Of a DNA stretch of 20,076 bases, positions 5,234 to 13,027 are shown piece after piece. This DNA comes from CAYXTC01 sp964468405 (GTDB lineage: Bacteria > Patescibacteriota > Minisyncoccia > Minisyncoccales > GWA2-38-27), in assembly GCA_964468405.1 (NCBI GenBank), contig CAYXTC010000009.1:1-20076 (forward strand), given 5' to 3'. Position 1 is the first letter of the stretch. The number at the start of each line of letters is the position of its first letter. The translations under genes were made by a program, and so were the position numbers. The notes under the pieces are model-generated. The model saw only the letters and a program-made list of their open reading frames with translations. It did not search any database and was not told where the DNA came from.

Positions 5234-6843
5234 AGGCAGGCTTTGATAAAAGAATAGAACAAAGGATGCGGATTTAAGGGACGGGATTTAAATTCTGGGT
5301 GGAACTGAGTAGCAAGAAAAAAGGGATGATCTTTTAACTCGATAATTTCAACCAGGTTTCTCTGGGGGTTGACGCCCGCTATAGTCAGCCCCTTTTTGTT
5401 TAGTTCTTCCCGGTAGTCGTTATTCACTTCATAACGATGCCTGTGTCTTTCTGATATTTCCTTTTTTCGATAAGCGCGCTTACTGATAGTGCCCGGAGCC
5501 AGCTGGCAGTCATAAGCGCCCAACCTCATAGTTCCTCCGTACTTGTTTTCTTTTATCAATGATTTTTGGTCCGGCATTACATCTATTATTGGGTTTTTGC
5601 ATTTTTTTCTTACTTCAGTAGAGCAAGCGTCTTTTATTTTGCATACATTACGGGCAAATTCTACCACAGCAAGCTGAAGTCCAAGGCAAAGGCCAAAGAA
5701 AGGAATCTTTTTTTCCCTGCAGTACTTAATAGCCCTAAGCTTTCCTTCCACTCCCCTATTTCCGAAGCCGCCAGGAATAATTATGCCGTCATACTTGTTT
5801 AATTCTCTAACAGCAGAAGGGCTCTTCTCATATTTTTCTGCAGAAAGCCAAGTAATTTCAGGTTTCCTTTTAAGGTGATAACAGGAGTGTTTTATAGCTT
5901 CGATGACAGAAATGTAAGAATCCATCAGAGTGAACTTTCCTGTCTCAAAATACTTCCCCACAATACCTATCTTTACAGGTTTTTCTGAGTTGTTTATCTT
6001 TTTAACAAAACTCTTCCATTTTTTTAGCCCATTCTTTTTTGGGCCCAGATTAAACTTTTTTAAAATTCTGTTTCCTAGATTTTCTTTCTCAAAGTTAATA
6101 GGCACCTCGTAAATTGATTCAATGTCCGGGGCTGAGATTATATCCTCCTCTGCAATATTGCAAAAAGTAGATATCTTCTTCTTTCTGGGGCGGTCTAGTG
6201 GCACCCTGGCTCTTGCTAAGATAAGATCTGGCTGGATTCCTGCTTCATTAAGGGTTCTCACTGCGTGCTGGGTTGGTTTTGTTTTCATCTCGCCGATCAT
6301 CCTGGGCACGGGCAGAAAAGTTACAAACACAAAAACTATGCTTTTTGGATTTTTTAAATGCATCATCCTGGCAGCCTCCAGAAAGAGCATATTCTGATAT
6401 TCTCCTACTGTTCCCCCAACCTCTATTAAAACAAAGTCGGCATCAGACTTTTTGCCTGCTTTTTTAATGGTGGAGATCACTTCGTTGGGAATATCGGGTA
6501 CCACCTCTACGCACTTCCCTCCATACTCTAAGTTTCTCTCTTTATTTATTACTCTCTGGTAAACCCTTCCCGTAGTGATATAGTTTGTGCCATAAATGTT
6601 TTCATTCAGAAATCTTTCATAATTCCCCACATCCTGATCGCACTCCACTCCGTCCTCTGTTACAAAAACCTCTCCGTGTTCTACGGGGTTCATGGTGCCA
6701 GCGTCAACATTGATGTATGGATCGATCTTAATGGCGGTTACTTTATACCCCTTGGCTTTCAAGATTCTGCCAATAGAGGCTGCGGCTACTCCTTTCCCTA
6801 TGCCGGACATCACACCGCCTGCAACGAAAATATATCTTGTCAT
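5230..6843 (-). CDS. pyrG: CTP synthase
   Basis: A 537-residue CTP synthase that converts UTP to CTP using ATP and glutamine. The N-terminal amidoligase domain begins with the family signature (YIFVAGGVMSGIGKGVAAASIG) and includes the KIDPYINVDAGTM block. A linker at about residues 265-290 leads to a class I glutamine amidotransferase domain with the nucleophile Cys in FFGLCLGLQ and the FHPEF motif near the C-terminus carrying His and Glu. Length is normal and all key motifs are intact. There is no Shine-Dalgarno sequence at ATG 6843; a CATAAT lies nine bases before it. A structured inverted repeat occupies the region upstream, just after the rplI terminator. Confidence 0.98.
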   Translation of the reverse strand: MTRYIFVAGGVMSGIGKGVAAASIGRILKAKGYKVTAIKIDPYINVDAGTMNPVEHGEVFVTEDGVECDQDVGNYERFLNENIYGTNYITTGRVYQRVINKERNLEYGGKCVEVVPDIPNEVISTIKKAGKKSDADFVLIEVGGTVGEYQNMLFLEAARMMHLKNPKSIVFVFVTFLPVPRMIGEMKTKPTQHAVRTLNEAGIQPDLILARARVPLDRPRKKKISTFCNIAEEDIISAPDIESIYEVPINFEKENLGNRILKKFNLGPKKNGLKKWKSFVKKINNSEKPVKIGIVGKYFETGKFTLMDSYISVIEAIKHSCYHLKRKPEITWLSAEKYEKSPSAVRELNKYDGIIIPGGFGNRGVEGKLRAIKYCREKKIPFFGLCLGLQLAVVEFARNVCKIKDACSTEVRKKCKNPIIDVMPDQKSLIKENKYGGTMRLGAYDCQLAPGTISKRAYRKKEISERHRHRYEVNNDYREELNKKGLTIAGVNPQRNLVEIIELKDHPFFLATQFHPEFKSRPLNPHPLFYSFIKACL

Positions 6844-6857
6844 AATTTCTTAATTAT

Positions 6858-6941
6858 GGCAATTATCCTGTGTTGAAAAATAGGAGCGGAGCGACGTAAG
6901 AAACCGAGAGGTTTCTTAAGTTGGGTATCAGGTTAATTGCC
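6858..6941. other. Nested inverted-repeat element between rplI and pyrG
   Basis: Outer arms GGCAATTATCCTG (6858-6870) and CAGGTTAATTGCC (6929-6941) pair at 12 of 13 positions. They enclose a perfect 9-bp hairpin (6897-6918) with a GAGA loop, a GNRA tetraloop when read on the + strand. The inner region also has the GC-rich run GGAGCGGAGCGACG. On the + strand five T follow the outer stem; on the - strand the structure would precede pyrG by 14 bases. It may be a folded leader, a terminator-like element or a small mobile repeat. Confidence 0.5.
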
Positions 6942-6953
6942 TTTTTCATGTAT

Positions 6954-6978
6954 AAAAAAACTGGGGTGTTTCCCAGTT
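6954..6978 (-). terminator. Intrinsic terminator of rplI
   Basis: A 7-bp stem AACTGGG/CCCAGTT with a 6-base loop is followed on the - strand by a run of T. The stem begins inside the rplI stop codon. It separates rplI from pyrG, so pyrG needs its own promoter or read-through. Confidence 0.82.
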
Positions 6979-7426
6979 ATTGCTCTTTTGAAGAAACAAT
7001 TACAGTTATCTCAGCTTCGAGATTATGCTCGATTTTTACTTTTACGGGGAATTCTCCCAATTCTCCGATGGGCTCCTTAAGATCTATCTGGGTTTTCTTA
7101 ATATTATATCCTTGTTTCTTTAATTCTTCTGCTATTCTTTGAGGGCCTATTTGTTCGTATAATTGATCTTTTTCTCCTGTCTCCACCAATATCTGTAATT
7201 CCAGCCCATCCATGGTTCCGGCCACGGTTTGGGCTTTTTCCAAATCCTCCTCTGCCTTCTTTTCTACTTCTTTTTGCTTGTTCTCCGCCCACTCCAAAGC
7301 AGAAGAAGTAGCGGTCTTTGCCAATCCTTTTGGGATAAGATAGTTTCTAGCGTAGCCCTCTTTCACTTCTTTAACTTCGTACTTCTTCCCTATGTCTTTT
7401 ATGTCTTTTAGTAAGATGACTTTCAT
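6977..7426 (-). CDS. rplI: 50S ribosomal protein bL9
   Basis: A 149-residue bL9. The N-terminal rRNA-binding domain shows the family pattern MKVILLKDIKDIGKKYEVKEVKEGYARNYLIPKGLA, followed by the long Glu/Lys-rich connecting helix at about residues 45-72 and the C-terminal domain ending in HNLEAEITVIVSS. It is full length. It follows ctpA after 17 bases without a Shine-Dalgarno sequence and ends at an intrinsic terminator, so it is the last gene of a - strand operon. Its presence helps place the organism, since some CPR groups are reported to lack bL9. Confidence 0.97.
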   Translation of the reverse strand: MKVILLKDIKDIGKKYEVKEVKEGYARNYLIPKGLAKTATSSALEWAENKQKEVEKKAEEDLEKAQTVAGTMDGLELQILVETGEKDQLYEQIGPQRIAEELKKQGYNIKKTQIDLKEPIGELGEFPVKVKIEHNLEAEITVIVSSKEQ

Positions 7427-7443
7427 TTTTCTATTATCTTATT

Positions 7444-8619
7444 CTAATCTATTTTCTTAATTGTTTCAATCGCTTTATCGAGCTGAGGATCTTTGTCTTC
7501 GTTGTAATCTTCCTCTGTCCTATCAACCTCGATGTCCGGTCTGATTCCGTCCTCAGGGATCAGGGTGCCGTCCGGCGTTAGCCAATGGGCAATAGTTATT
7601 TTCAAACTGGATTCGTTCTGGAGATAGGTCAGCTGCTGAATAGAACTCTTGCCGAAAGAAGAGGTCCCTATAACCTCAGCTCCTCTGTGCTCTCTCAAAG
7701 CTGCAGTCAGAATCTCAGCAGCAGAAGCAGACCCTTCGTTGATTAAAACCACCATAGGATAGTCGGAAAAGGCGCTGCTTCCTTTTGTTTCGTATACTTT
7801 TCTTTCTCCGTCGGCAAATTCTTCAATAACCACTGTTTTTCCTTTCTCGATAAACCAACTGGCAATATCCTGGGAGATATGGAGATATCCTCCCGGGTTT
7901 CCCCTAAGATCAAGGATAATCTTTTTTGCAGGACTATTCAAGATATCTACTGCATGTTTGGAAAAACTATCCGGGGCCTCCTTGCTGAAATGGTAAAACT
8001 CAATGTGGGCAATGTCCCCCTCAATTAAATTCCAATCCATGGGCGGGATCTTGATTTCGGCCCGCTCAATAGCAAAATCTTTTGTATTATCCCATCCGTT
8101 TCTCATAATTGTTAAAACCACTTCTGTGCCTCCCTTGCCTCTGATTAAGGCCACGGCCCTTTCTAGACTCATCCCGTCTGTAGACTGACCGTCTATTTTG
8201 ACAATCTTGTCCCCGGGCCTCAATCCTGCTCTTTCGGCCGGTGTGTCTTTTAAGGGAGAAATCACTTGGAGTTGTTCTTCTTTAATCCCTATTTCCATGC
8301 CCACTCCTTCGAATTCTCCTGCAGCGTTTTCTAAGAATATTTTAGTGTCTCCCGGGTTAAAGAAAACAGTATGGGGGTCTCCAATTGACTCTACCATTCC
8401 AGAGATTGCTCCATGGATCATTTTCTGGGTGTCTAGTTTCCCAGAATCAACATAATTTTCTTCAAGTTTGTGCCAGGCTTCCCAGAGCAAGGAGAAATCA
8501 ACTTCTTCCGGCGGACAGACTGGACATTGTTTTGTGACTCTCCCCAAAAAGAAAGCAAGCGCCACTGAAGAAAAGGCGACCACCAAGAATAACAAAATTA
8601 TAGGGGTCTTTCTATTCAT
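7444..8619 (-). CDS. ctpA: C-terminal processing peptidase (S41 family), membrane-anchored
   Basis: A 391-residue S41 serine protease that trims or degrades exported proteins from their C-termini. It has an N-terminal membrane anchor (residues 7-25), then a CPVC motif that may form a disulfide outside the membrane. An N-terminal helical region leads to a PDZ domain at about 103-175 (GVGMEIG, then AERAGLRPGDKIVKIDG). The protease core has LDLRGNPGG, the catalytic Ser299 in NEGSASAAEI and Lys324 in SFGKSS, spaced 25 apart as in the family. It has its own strong promoter with the ATG at about +1, so it is probably leaderless, and rplI follows 17 bases after its stop. Confidence 0.95.
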   Translation of the reverse strand: MNRKTPIILLFLVVAFSSVALAFFLGRVTKQCPVCPPEEVDFSLLWEAWHKLEENYVDSGKLDTQKMIHGAISGMVESIGDPHTVFFNPGDTKIFLENAAGEFEGVGMEIGIKEEQLQVISPLKDTPAERAGLRPGDKIVKIDGQSTDGMSLERAVALIRGKGGTEVVLTIMRNGWDNTKDFAIERAEIKIPPMDWNLIEGDIAHIEFYHFSKEAPDSFSKHAVDILNSPAKKIILDLRGNPGGYLHISQDIASWFIEKGKTVVIEEFADGERKVYETKGSSAFSDYPMVVLINEGSASAAEILTAALREHRGAEVIGTSSFGKSSIQQLTYLQNESSLKITIAHWLTPDGTLIPEDGIRPDIEVDRTEEDYNEDKDPQLDKAIETIKKID

Positions 8620-8625
8620 TGTTTA

Positions 8626-8654
8626 TTTATAGCAAAAATTATCATTGCTATCAA
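8626..8654 (-). promoter_or_regulatory. Strong promoter of ctpA giving a leaderless mRNA
   Basis: TTGATA (8649-8654) and TATAAA (8626-8631) are spaced exactly 17 bp on the - strand, starting right after the dinB stop. Only TAAACA lies between the -10 and ATG 8619, so the transcript should begin at or next to the start codon. Confidence 0.65.
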
Positions 8655-9686
8655 CTATACAACCTTAATCCTTAATCCGACCAGGCGAATCGGTTTACCG
8701 GATTCTACAATAAATCTTAAAAAAAGCTTTTTTGTCTCCCTTTTTAATATTTCTTTGTTTTGAGAAGAAGCTTTTAGGGTTTTAGATTTTGTCTTTGTCT
8801 CAAATCCTTTAAACCGGCAGACAACAGTTATTGTCATAAAAGAATAATCGTTCTTTTTTATCTCCTTGTAAACGTCTTCTGATATTGTCTCTAAGATATC
8901 AAAGATTAATTTGGAGTCTCTGGTGTCTTTTTGAAAAGTATGCTCTTTGCCAACAGATTTCACCTCTCTTTCTGTTTCTATGAGAGAATTGTCTTTGCCT
9001 CGGGCCCTTTGGTATATCGCCTCCCCTGCCTTGCCTAAAAGACCTTTTAAGTAATTTTTACTGTATTTCCTTAACTCTTTTATAGTTTTATCTTCTCCTA
9101 GTTTCTGGGCGGTTTTGGGGCCTATTCCCGGGATCTTTTTGATATTAAGGGGATCTAAGAAGTCTAAAACCTTTTTGGGGGTTATCACTCTTAATCCGTC
9201 AGGCTTTGCCTGCTCGCAGGCTATTTTGGCTACTATCTTGTTGGGGCCTATGCCCACAGTGCAGGTTAGTTTTTGTTTCTTTAGTATTTCCTTTTTTAGT
9301 TTTTTGGCAGTCTGTTCTGCTTTTTTGTAGCCGCTCAAAAAAGAAACATCTAAATAGGCCTCATCTACTGAAACCTTTTCTATCGTGTCAGAGTACTTTC
9401 TGACAATACCCATTATTTCCTCTGAGACCTGCTGGTAAAACTCCATATTAACAGGCAGAAATATGGCCTCGGGGCACCTTCTCCAGGCCTGGGATATGGG
9501 AAGGGAAGAACCTATGCCGTATTCTCTGGCCTTGTAATTGGCAGTAGAGACCACTCCTCTTCCTTTGCCTTCTCTTGGGTCGGACCCCACCACTATCGGC
9601 TTTCCTTTGAACCGAGGATTTTCTCTTTCTTCTATTTGGGCAAAGAAAGCATCCAGGTCTACATGAAGGATAATTTGTTTTTTCAT
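8655..9686 (-). CDS. dinB: DNA polymerase IV (Y-family, translesion)
   Basis: A 343-residue Y-family polymerase for copying damaged DNA. Palm and finger motifs are intact: HVDLDAFFAQIE with catalytic Asp10, the GSDPREGKGRGVVSTANYKAREYGI block, and SVDEAYLD with Asp108 and Glu109. The thumb has helix-hairpin-helix segments (VGIGPNKIVAKIA and KKIPGIGPKTAQKLG), and the little finger runs from about 235 to the end. The C-terminus stops at RLVGLRIKVV with no obvious extra clamp-binding tail. The ATG lies eight bases after the stop of the phosphodiesterase gene, so the two are probably cotranscribed. Confidence 0.96.
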   Translation of the reverse strand: MKKQIILHVDLDAFFAQIEERENPRFKGKPIVVGSDPREGKGRGVVSTANYKAREYGIGSSLPISQAWRRCPEAIFLPVNMEFYQQVSEEIMGIVRKYSDTIEKVSVDEAYLDVSFLSGYKKAEQTAKKLKKEILKKQKLTCTVGIGPNKIVAKIACEQAKPDGLRVITPKKVLDFLDPLNIKKIPGIGPKTAQKLGEDKTIKELRKYSKNYLKGLLGKAGEAIYQRARGKDNSLIETEREVKSVGKEHTFQKDTRDSKLIFDILETISEDVYKEIKKNDYSFMTITVVCRFKGFETKTKSKTLKASSQNKEILKRETKKLFLRFIVESGKPIRLVGLRIKVV

Positions 9687-9693
9687 CCTTTTG

Positions 9694-10329
9694 TTATGCT
9701 CTCTCAGGGAAATCTGAGATAATTCCGTCCACTTTCATTTGTTTTAACTTCTCTATCTTCTTCCTGTTATTTACCGTCCAAACAAAAACTTTAATCCCTT
9801 TCTGGTGGAGAAAGTCAATGATTTCTTGTTTTGCTATTTTAAGAGAGAGGGCAATAGAATAGAGGTTGTTTTGAGATAAAATCTCTTCCAGGTTAGAAGG
9901 GATCTTTTTAATTATTAAAGAGATTTTAACAGAGGGGTTTAGTTTTTTCGCTTCTTTAAGCACAGAAAGATCAAAGGAGGATATTAAAAAGTCTGATTCA
10001 GCGTTCTTTTCGATTAACTCAATCGTGGGCCTGGTTGCTTCCTTTTCTTTAATCTCAATGTTTATTCTTGTTTTCACAAGATTAATGACTTCTTTCAGGG
10101 TTGGGACTTCAGGATTAACCTCTTCCAGCGTTTTCTCTCTAAGAACCCCCTTAAGATTTGTGGTTCTGTCTAGTTTTTCATCATGCAGAACAACAACCTC
10201 CCCTGTTTTGCACAGCCTCACATCTAGCTCTATCATATCTACTCCTAATTCAAGGGCCCTCTGAAAGGATTCAAGGGTGTTTTCCGGTTTATGACCCATG
10301 GCGCCCCTGTGGCCTATTTTTAGAATCAT
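9694..10329 (-). CDS. Glycerophosphodiester phosphodiesterase
   Basis: A 211-residue enzyme of the GDPD family that releases glycerol 3-phosphate from glycerophosphodiesters, likely in lipid turnover. Motifs are complete: GHRGAMGHKPENTLESFQRAL with the catalytic His and metal-binding Glu, MIELDVRLCKTGEVVVLHDEKLDRTTN with the second catalytic His, INIEIKE, and the C-terminal VFVWTVNN and DGIISDFP. It has no signal peptide, so it is cytoplasmic and closest in layout to the short UgpQ type. It is the first gene of the run to dinB and diverges from the metalloprotease gene. No Shine-Dalgarno sequence; a GATAAT lies ten bases before the ATG. Confidence 0.93.
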   Translation of the reverse strand: MILKIGHRGAMGHKPENTLESFQRALELGVDMIELDVRLCKTGEVVVLHDEKLDRTTNLKGVLREKTLEEVNPEVPTLKEVINLVKTRINIEIKEKEATRPTIELIEKNAESDFLISSFDLSVLKEAKKLNPSVKISLIIKKIPSNLEEILSQNNLYSIALSLKIAKQEIIDFLHQKGIKVFVWTVNNRKKIEKLKQMKVDGIISDFPERA

Positions 10330-10333
10330 GTTC

Positions 10334-10362
10334 TTGTTAATTATCCCGAGATAGGATAAATT
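10334..10362 (+). promoter_or_regulatory. Predicted promoter of the metalloprotease gene
   Basis: TTGTTA (10334-10339) and TAAATT (10357-10362) with a 17-bp spacer, in the 52-bp divergent region. The expected start leaves a leader of about a dozen bases without a Shine-Dalgarno sequence. Confidence 0.45.
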
Positions 10363-10381
10363 AAAATATTAACTGATTTTT

Positions 10382-11080
10382 ATGATTAAGTTCTCGAGAA
10401 ATATTAAATACTTTATCTTCTTTTCTTTGGCAACAGCCATCCTTCTTTTTTTTGAGGGCCCCATCTGTTCTAATTTATTATACCTTAAATTCCTGCTTAA
10501 TTCCCAGAGGACGCCCGAAGACGCGCTTCAAATTGAAATTCCGAGCAGGCTTGACCGAGAGGAGATAAAGATTCCGGTGACAGCGTTCAGAGTAACGTCT
10601 CCCTTAAAGGCAAGAACTAAAAGGAGCAAGGATAATATATTAAATACTATTGAAAAGGCCTCTCTTATTCTAAATCAAGCCGATATTGAAATAGAGACCG
10701 TAGAGATTAGTGACATCTCTTTGAAGGATTTGGATTACAAGGATAAACCCTTATTAGAGGCTATCGCCCATTCTTCCCAAGATATCCCGGGTTACAACAA
10801 AAAGGGTTTAAACTTATTTTTTATAAAAAGGCATCCAAGAACCGGTACCCAGTTAGCTTCTGGGATGGCAGATTCTTCTGGCGGCAACTGTTTGCTGATA
10901 GACCGGGTGGCCTTGGATTTCAGAGTATTGGCCCATGAGATTGGCCATTTATTGGGACTAGAGCATCCAGATAAGGACGATCCTAAAAAATCTCTATACT
11001 TGATGGGAGATGGTTTTTTGTTGACGGAAGAAGAGTGCGGGACAGTTTACGAAAAAGGAAAATTGCTTTTAGGAGGATAG
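10382..11080 (+). CDS. Membrane-anchored matrixin-like zinc metalloprotease
   Basis: A 232-residue protein with an N-terminal membrane span (about residues 9-25, a likely uncleaved anchor) and an outside metzincin-type domain. The zinc site is complete: HEIGHLLGLEH at residues 185-195 supplies His185, His189 and His195 with the general-base Glu186, and Met208 in YLMGDG is placed as the Met-turn. The spacing matches M10/M57-like matrixins. The segment before it (GMADSSGGNCLLIDR) fits the strands that normally bind substrate. A short propeptide could lie in the residue 40-75 region, but no clear cysteine switch is visible. It is a single gene, divergent from the phosphodiesterase, with no clear terminator. 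The target is unknown. Confidence 0.85.
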   Translation: MIKFSRNIKYFIFFSLATAILLFFEGPICSNLLYLKFLLNSQRTPEDALQIEIPSRLDREEIKIPVTAFRVTSPLKARTKRSKDNILNTIEKASLILNQADIEIETVEISDISLKDLDYKDKPLLEAIAHSSQDIPGYNKKGLNLFFIKRHPRTGTQLASGMADSSGGNCLLIDRVALDFRVLAHEIGHLLGLEHPDKDDPKKSLYLMGDGFLLTEEECGTVYEKGKLLLGG

Positions 11081-11122
11081 AAATTTTTTTCAATTAAGGA
11101 AGAAAAAAACGCTTTGTGTATC

Positions 11123-11200
11123 TTTCTCCTAACGGAGAAACTGCCGTCGCTTCCCACCCTAACCGCGCCACAGACGGCGAGAAGCAGGCGGGCGAAAATT
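11123..11200. other. GC-rich structured intergenic island, possible RNA element
   Basis: The 221 bases between the metalloprotease stop and the next terminator hold no convincing gene, but 11123-11195 is markedly GC-rich between AT-rich flanks. It opens with a perfect hairpin (TTTCTCC, loop TAAC, GGAGAAA, 11123-11140). GCCGTC (11143-11148) can pair with GACGGC (11173-11178), and GCTTC (11149-11153) with GAAGC (11181-11185). The two pairings interleave, giving a pseudoknot-like or switching arrangement. The coding strand is unknown. Confidence 0.35.
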
Positions 11201-11276
11201 CCTTCCCCAGAACCTCTTTTTTCAACTTTTCTTAGGTTTCCGGGAAGAGGAAAAAATAAAAAACTAAACTTGTTGT

Positions 11277-11303
11277 AAAAAAAACGGAGCAAAAAGCTCC
11301 GTT
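11277..11303 (-). terminator. Intrinsic terminator of the zinc-ribbon/TPR operon
   Basis: A 7-bp stem ACGGAGC/GCTCCGT with a five-base loop and a run of eight T on the - strand; the stem starts in the stop codon of the upstream gene. Confidence 0.88.
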
Positions 11304-12315
11304 ATAACTCATTAAGTAGAAACTGAATAACCCTTACGCCTTCTTCGTTACCAAGATTGCTGTCCAGAGAAAGGCTCTCTTGATATTTTTTTCTAGCCTC
11401 TTCGGTATTTCTCAAAGCATGGTTTATCTCGGCTTCTCCAAAAACGATCAGGCTTTTCAGGGCGAGGTAGTTCTTTTCTCTAGGATGTTTGTCCAGAAGT
11501 TTGTCGATGATAGAATTACTCTCTCTTAAGGCTGCCAGAGAGTCATCAAACATATTCATCATCCTGTACAACCAAGCCATTCCCCTATAAGCTACGGCGG
11601 TCCTATACCGATTGCCGTCATTGGGAGAATGGATTGGTTTAGTGAGGTCGGCTGCTAAGAAAACATTATCCCCCTCAATTCTTGCTGTTAAAAAAGAACC
11701 GCAAAGATCACAAACACCAGAAAAGTTATGGCCCTCTCTTTTAGGAAAATGAAACTTTGAGGAACAAACAGGACAGTGAGCAGCATAGCCCCCCTGATAG
11801 TCAAGACAATCGTCCGTAACCTTCTGGCATCTTTCTACCCGACGGACCATATCCCCTCTTTTTTGAAGTTCAATTGCTTTTCTAAAACTTCTTAGGGCGC
11901 CCTGGGCAAAACCAAACTCTCTTAGGTTCTTGGCCCTCTCTTCATCGTTTTTTTTGCCAGGCCGATAATTGCCCAAAGACCAGTATTTTGTTCTTATCAG
12001 AGCCCTATTAAGGTCAAAAATACCCCTGCTTTCAAGAACGTATCTGTAGAAAAACAGCCAAACAACTGGAACTCCGAGAACCGTAAAAAGAACATAATTC
12101 TTATAGGATCCCTCGTAAAAGGTAATCCCGTAATGGTCATCTAAGATAACGGCATAAAAGAGTGACAACGTTCCGATAAAAAGGCCGGCAAGAGCTCTTT
12201 TGTTGAAGGGTCTCTGAATTCCAACCTCTAAAAAACCGTATTTCGCCCATTCCGTAGCTATCAGTAAATTCGCTACGAAAAGAAGGAAATAGAGAACAAT
12301 GGTGGCTTCATTCAT
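11302..12315 (-). CDS. Membrane protein with zinc ribbon and C-terminal TPR-like helices
   Basis: A 337-residue protein I cannot assign. Three hydrophobic spans lie at about residues 3-20, 43-58 and 74-93. A soluble part follows with two CxxC knuckles (CPVC at 181-184, CDLC at 202-205), a likely zinc ribbon, preceded by two further Cys at 163 and 170. Residues about 236-330 form paired amphipathic helices of the TPR type (YRTAVAYRGMAWLYRMMNM, then AEINHALRNTEEARKKYQESL). Such a layout suggests a membrane-tethered scaffold with a protein-binding domain. Its start overlaps the stop of the upstream 4-TM gene by eight bases, so the two are coupled and likely act together. It ends at a strong terminator. 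Confidence 0.75.
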   Translation of the reverse strand: MNEATIVLYFLLFVANLLIATEWAKYGFLEVGIQRPFNKRALAGLFIGTLSLFYAVILDDHYGITFYEGSYKNYVLFTVLGVPVVWLFFYRYVLESRGIFDLNRALIRTKYWSLGNYRPGKKNDEERAKNLREFGFAQGALRSFRKAIELQKRGDMVRRVERCQKVTDDCLDYQGGYAAHCPVCSSKFHFPKREGHNFSGVCDLCGSFLTARIEGDNVFLAADLTKPIHSPNDGNRYRTAVAYRGMAWLYRMMNMFDDSLAALRESNSIIDKLLDKHPREKNYLALKSLIVFGEAEINHALRNTEEARKKYQESLSLDSNLGNEEGVRVIQFLLNEL

Positions 12316-12802
12316 TGTGTTCCTCCGCTCTGGTCTTGATCATTTTTTCCTTAAAAAGGGGCTCTACTAGGCCACCGATGTGGCCGCTTACCGGGATTAT
12401 GCTTAAAAAAATCATCAAAGTAACAACGACAGCCCACCCTATAAGTCCGTTCTTCATGTAAGAGAGATTGTGCCATTGGCTCCACCAGACCAAAGGAGTA
12501 ACGATCAAAATCAGGGTACATCCTATGCCTTTGGCCATATGACCCCTCGGGGTCAAAAAGGGAGAACCAAGGCCTGATATAAACCCTATTATCAGACCGG
12601 GAAGAAGGCCGTACCAGCAAGCATCAGACAGAAAGGCCATTCTTATTTCTTTGGGGACGGGAGCAATTTCGCTAACGCTCCAAGCGGGACCGTAAGCCAA
12701 GAACATTCCCTCGAGAATATAAATCCACATTCCCAAAACAGCTCCCATAATCAGTCCAGCTATAACCATCAGACCCCTGTTTCCTCTGATCCTTGTTTCC
12801 AT
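12308..12802 (-). CDS. Four-span membrane protein of unknown function
   Basis: A 164-residue integral membrane protein with hydrophobic segments at about residues 11-36, 62-82, 90-107 and 117-140. Gly-rich faces (IAGLIMGAVLGMW and LPGLIIGFISGLG) suggest tightly packed helices. The C-terminus is charged and probably cytoplasmic. No transporter or enzyme motif is recognised. The start ATG at 12802 has a purine-rich ribosome site (AAAGGAAAAG) at fitting distance, and a consensus promoter lies upstream. It is the first gene of a two-gene operon with the zinc-ribbon/TPR protein. Confidence 0.75.
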   Translation of the reverse strand: METRIRGNRGLMVIAGLIMGAVLGMWIYILEGMFLAYGPAWSVSEIAPVPKEIRMAFLSDACWYGLLPGLIIGFISGLGSPFLTPRGHMAKGIGCTLILIVTPLVWWSQWHNLSYMKNGLIGWAVVVTLMIFLSIIPVSGHIGGLVEPLFKEKMIKTRAEEHNE

Positions 12803-12855
12803 TTTCTTTTCCTTTCCTTGGTTCCTACTTCTTCAAATTTCAAAGAACTTAGTAA

Positions 12856-12884
12856 AATTTACAACAAAAAAGTCACTTTGTCAA
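12856..12884 (-). promoter_or_regulatory. Promoter of the two-gene membrane operon
   Basis: A consensus TTGACA (12879-12884) and TAAATT (12856-12861) with a 17-bp spacer on the - strand. The predicted start near 12849 gives a leader of about 47 bases, with a weak dyad TTCTT/AAGAA near its 5' end. The rest of 12803-13027 is AT-rich with no gene visible. Confidence 0.68.
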
Positions 12885-12972
12885 TAAACGAATATAGGCG
12901 GGCATATTACAGTTTATTTCTTTATTTTCAGACACTCTTCAATCACAATAGCTTTTTACTTCTTTTTCAAAT

Positions 12973-13005
12973 AAAAAAGGCTGCCAGTTAAAGTCTGACA
13001 GCCTT
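12973..13005 (-). terminator. Intrinsic terminator of asd
   Basis: An 11-bp stem (AAGGCTGCCAG with CTGACAGCCTT, one wobble in the - strand RNA) with a seven-base loop, followed by a run of T on the - strand, about 20 bases after the asd stop. Confidence 0.85.
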
Positions 13006-13027
13006 GCCTAGTTTTTTTTGAAAGTCC

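Noticed and set aside
11047..11292. 81-residue - strand frame over the GC-rich island
   Set aside because: It would start with TTG inside the neighbouring terminator, has no ribosome site and overlaps the metalloprotease end; the region looks like RNA or repeat rather than protein.
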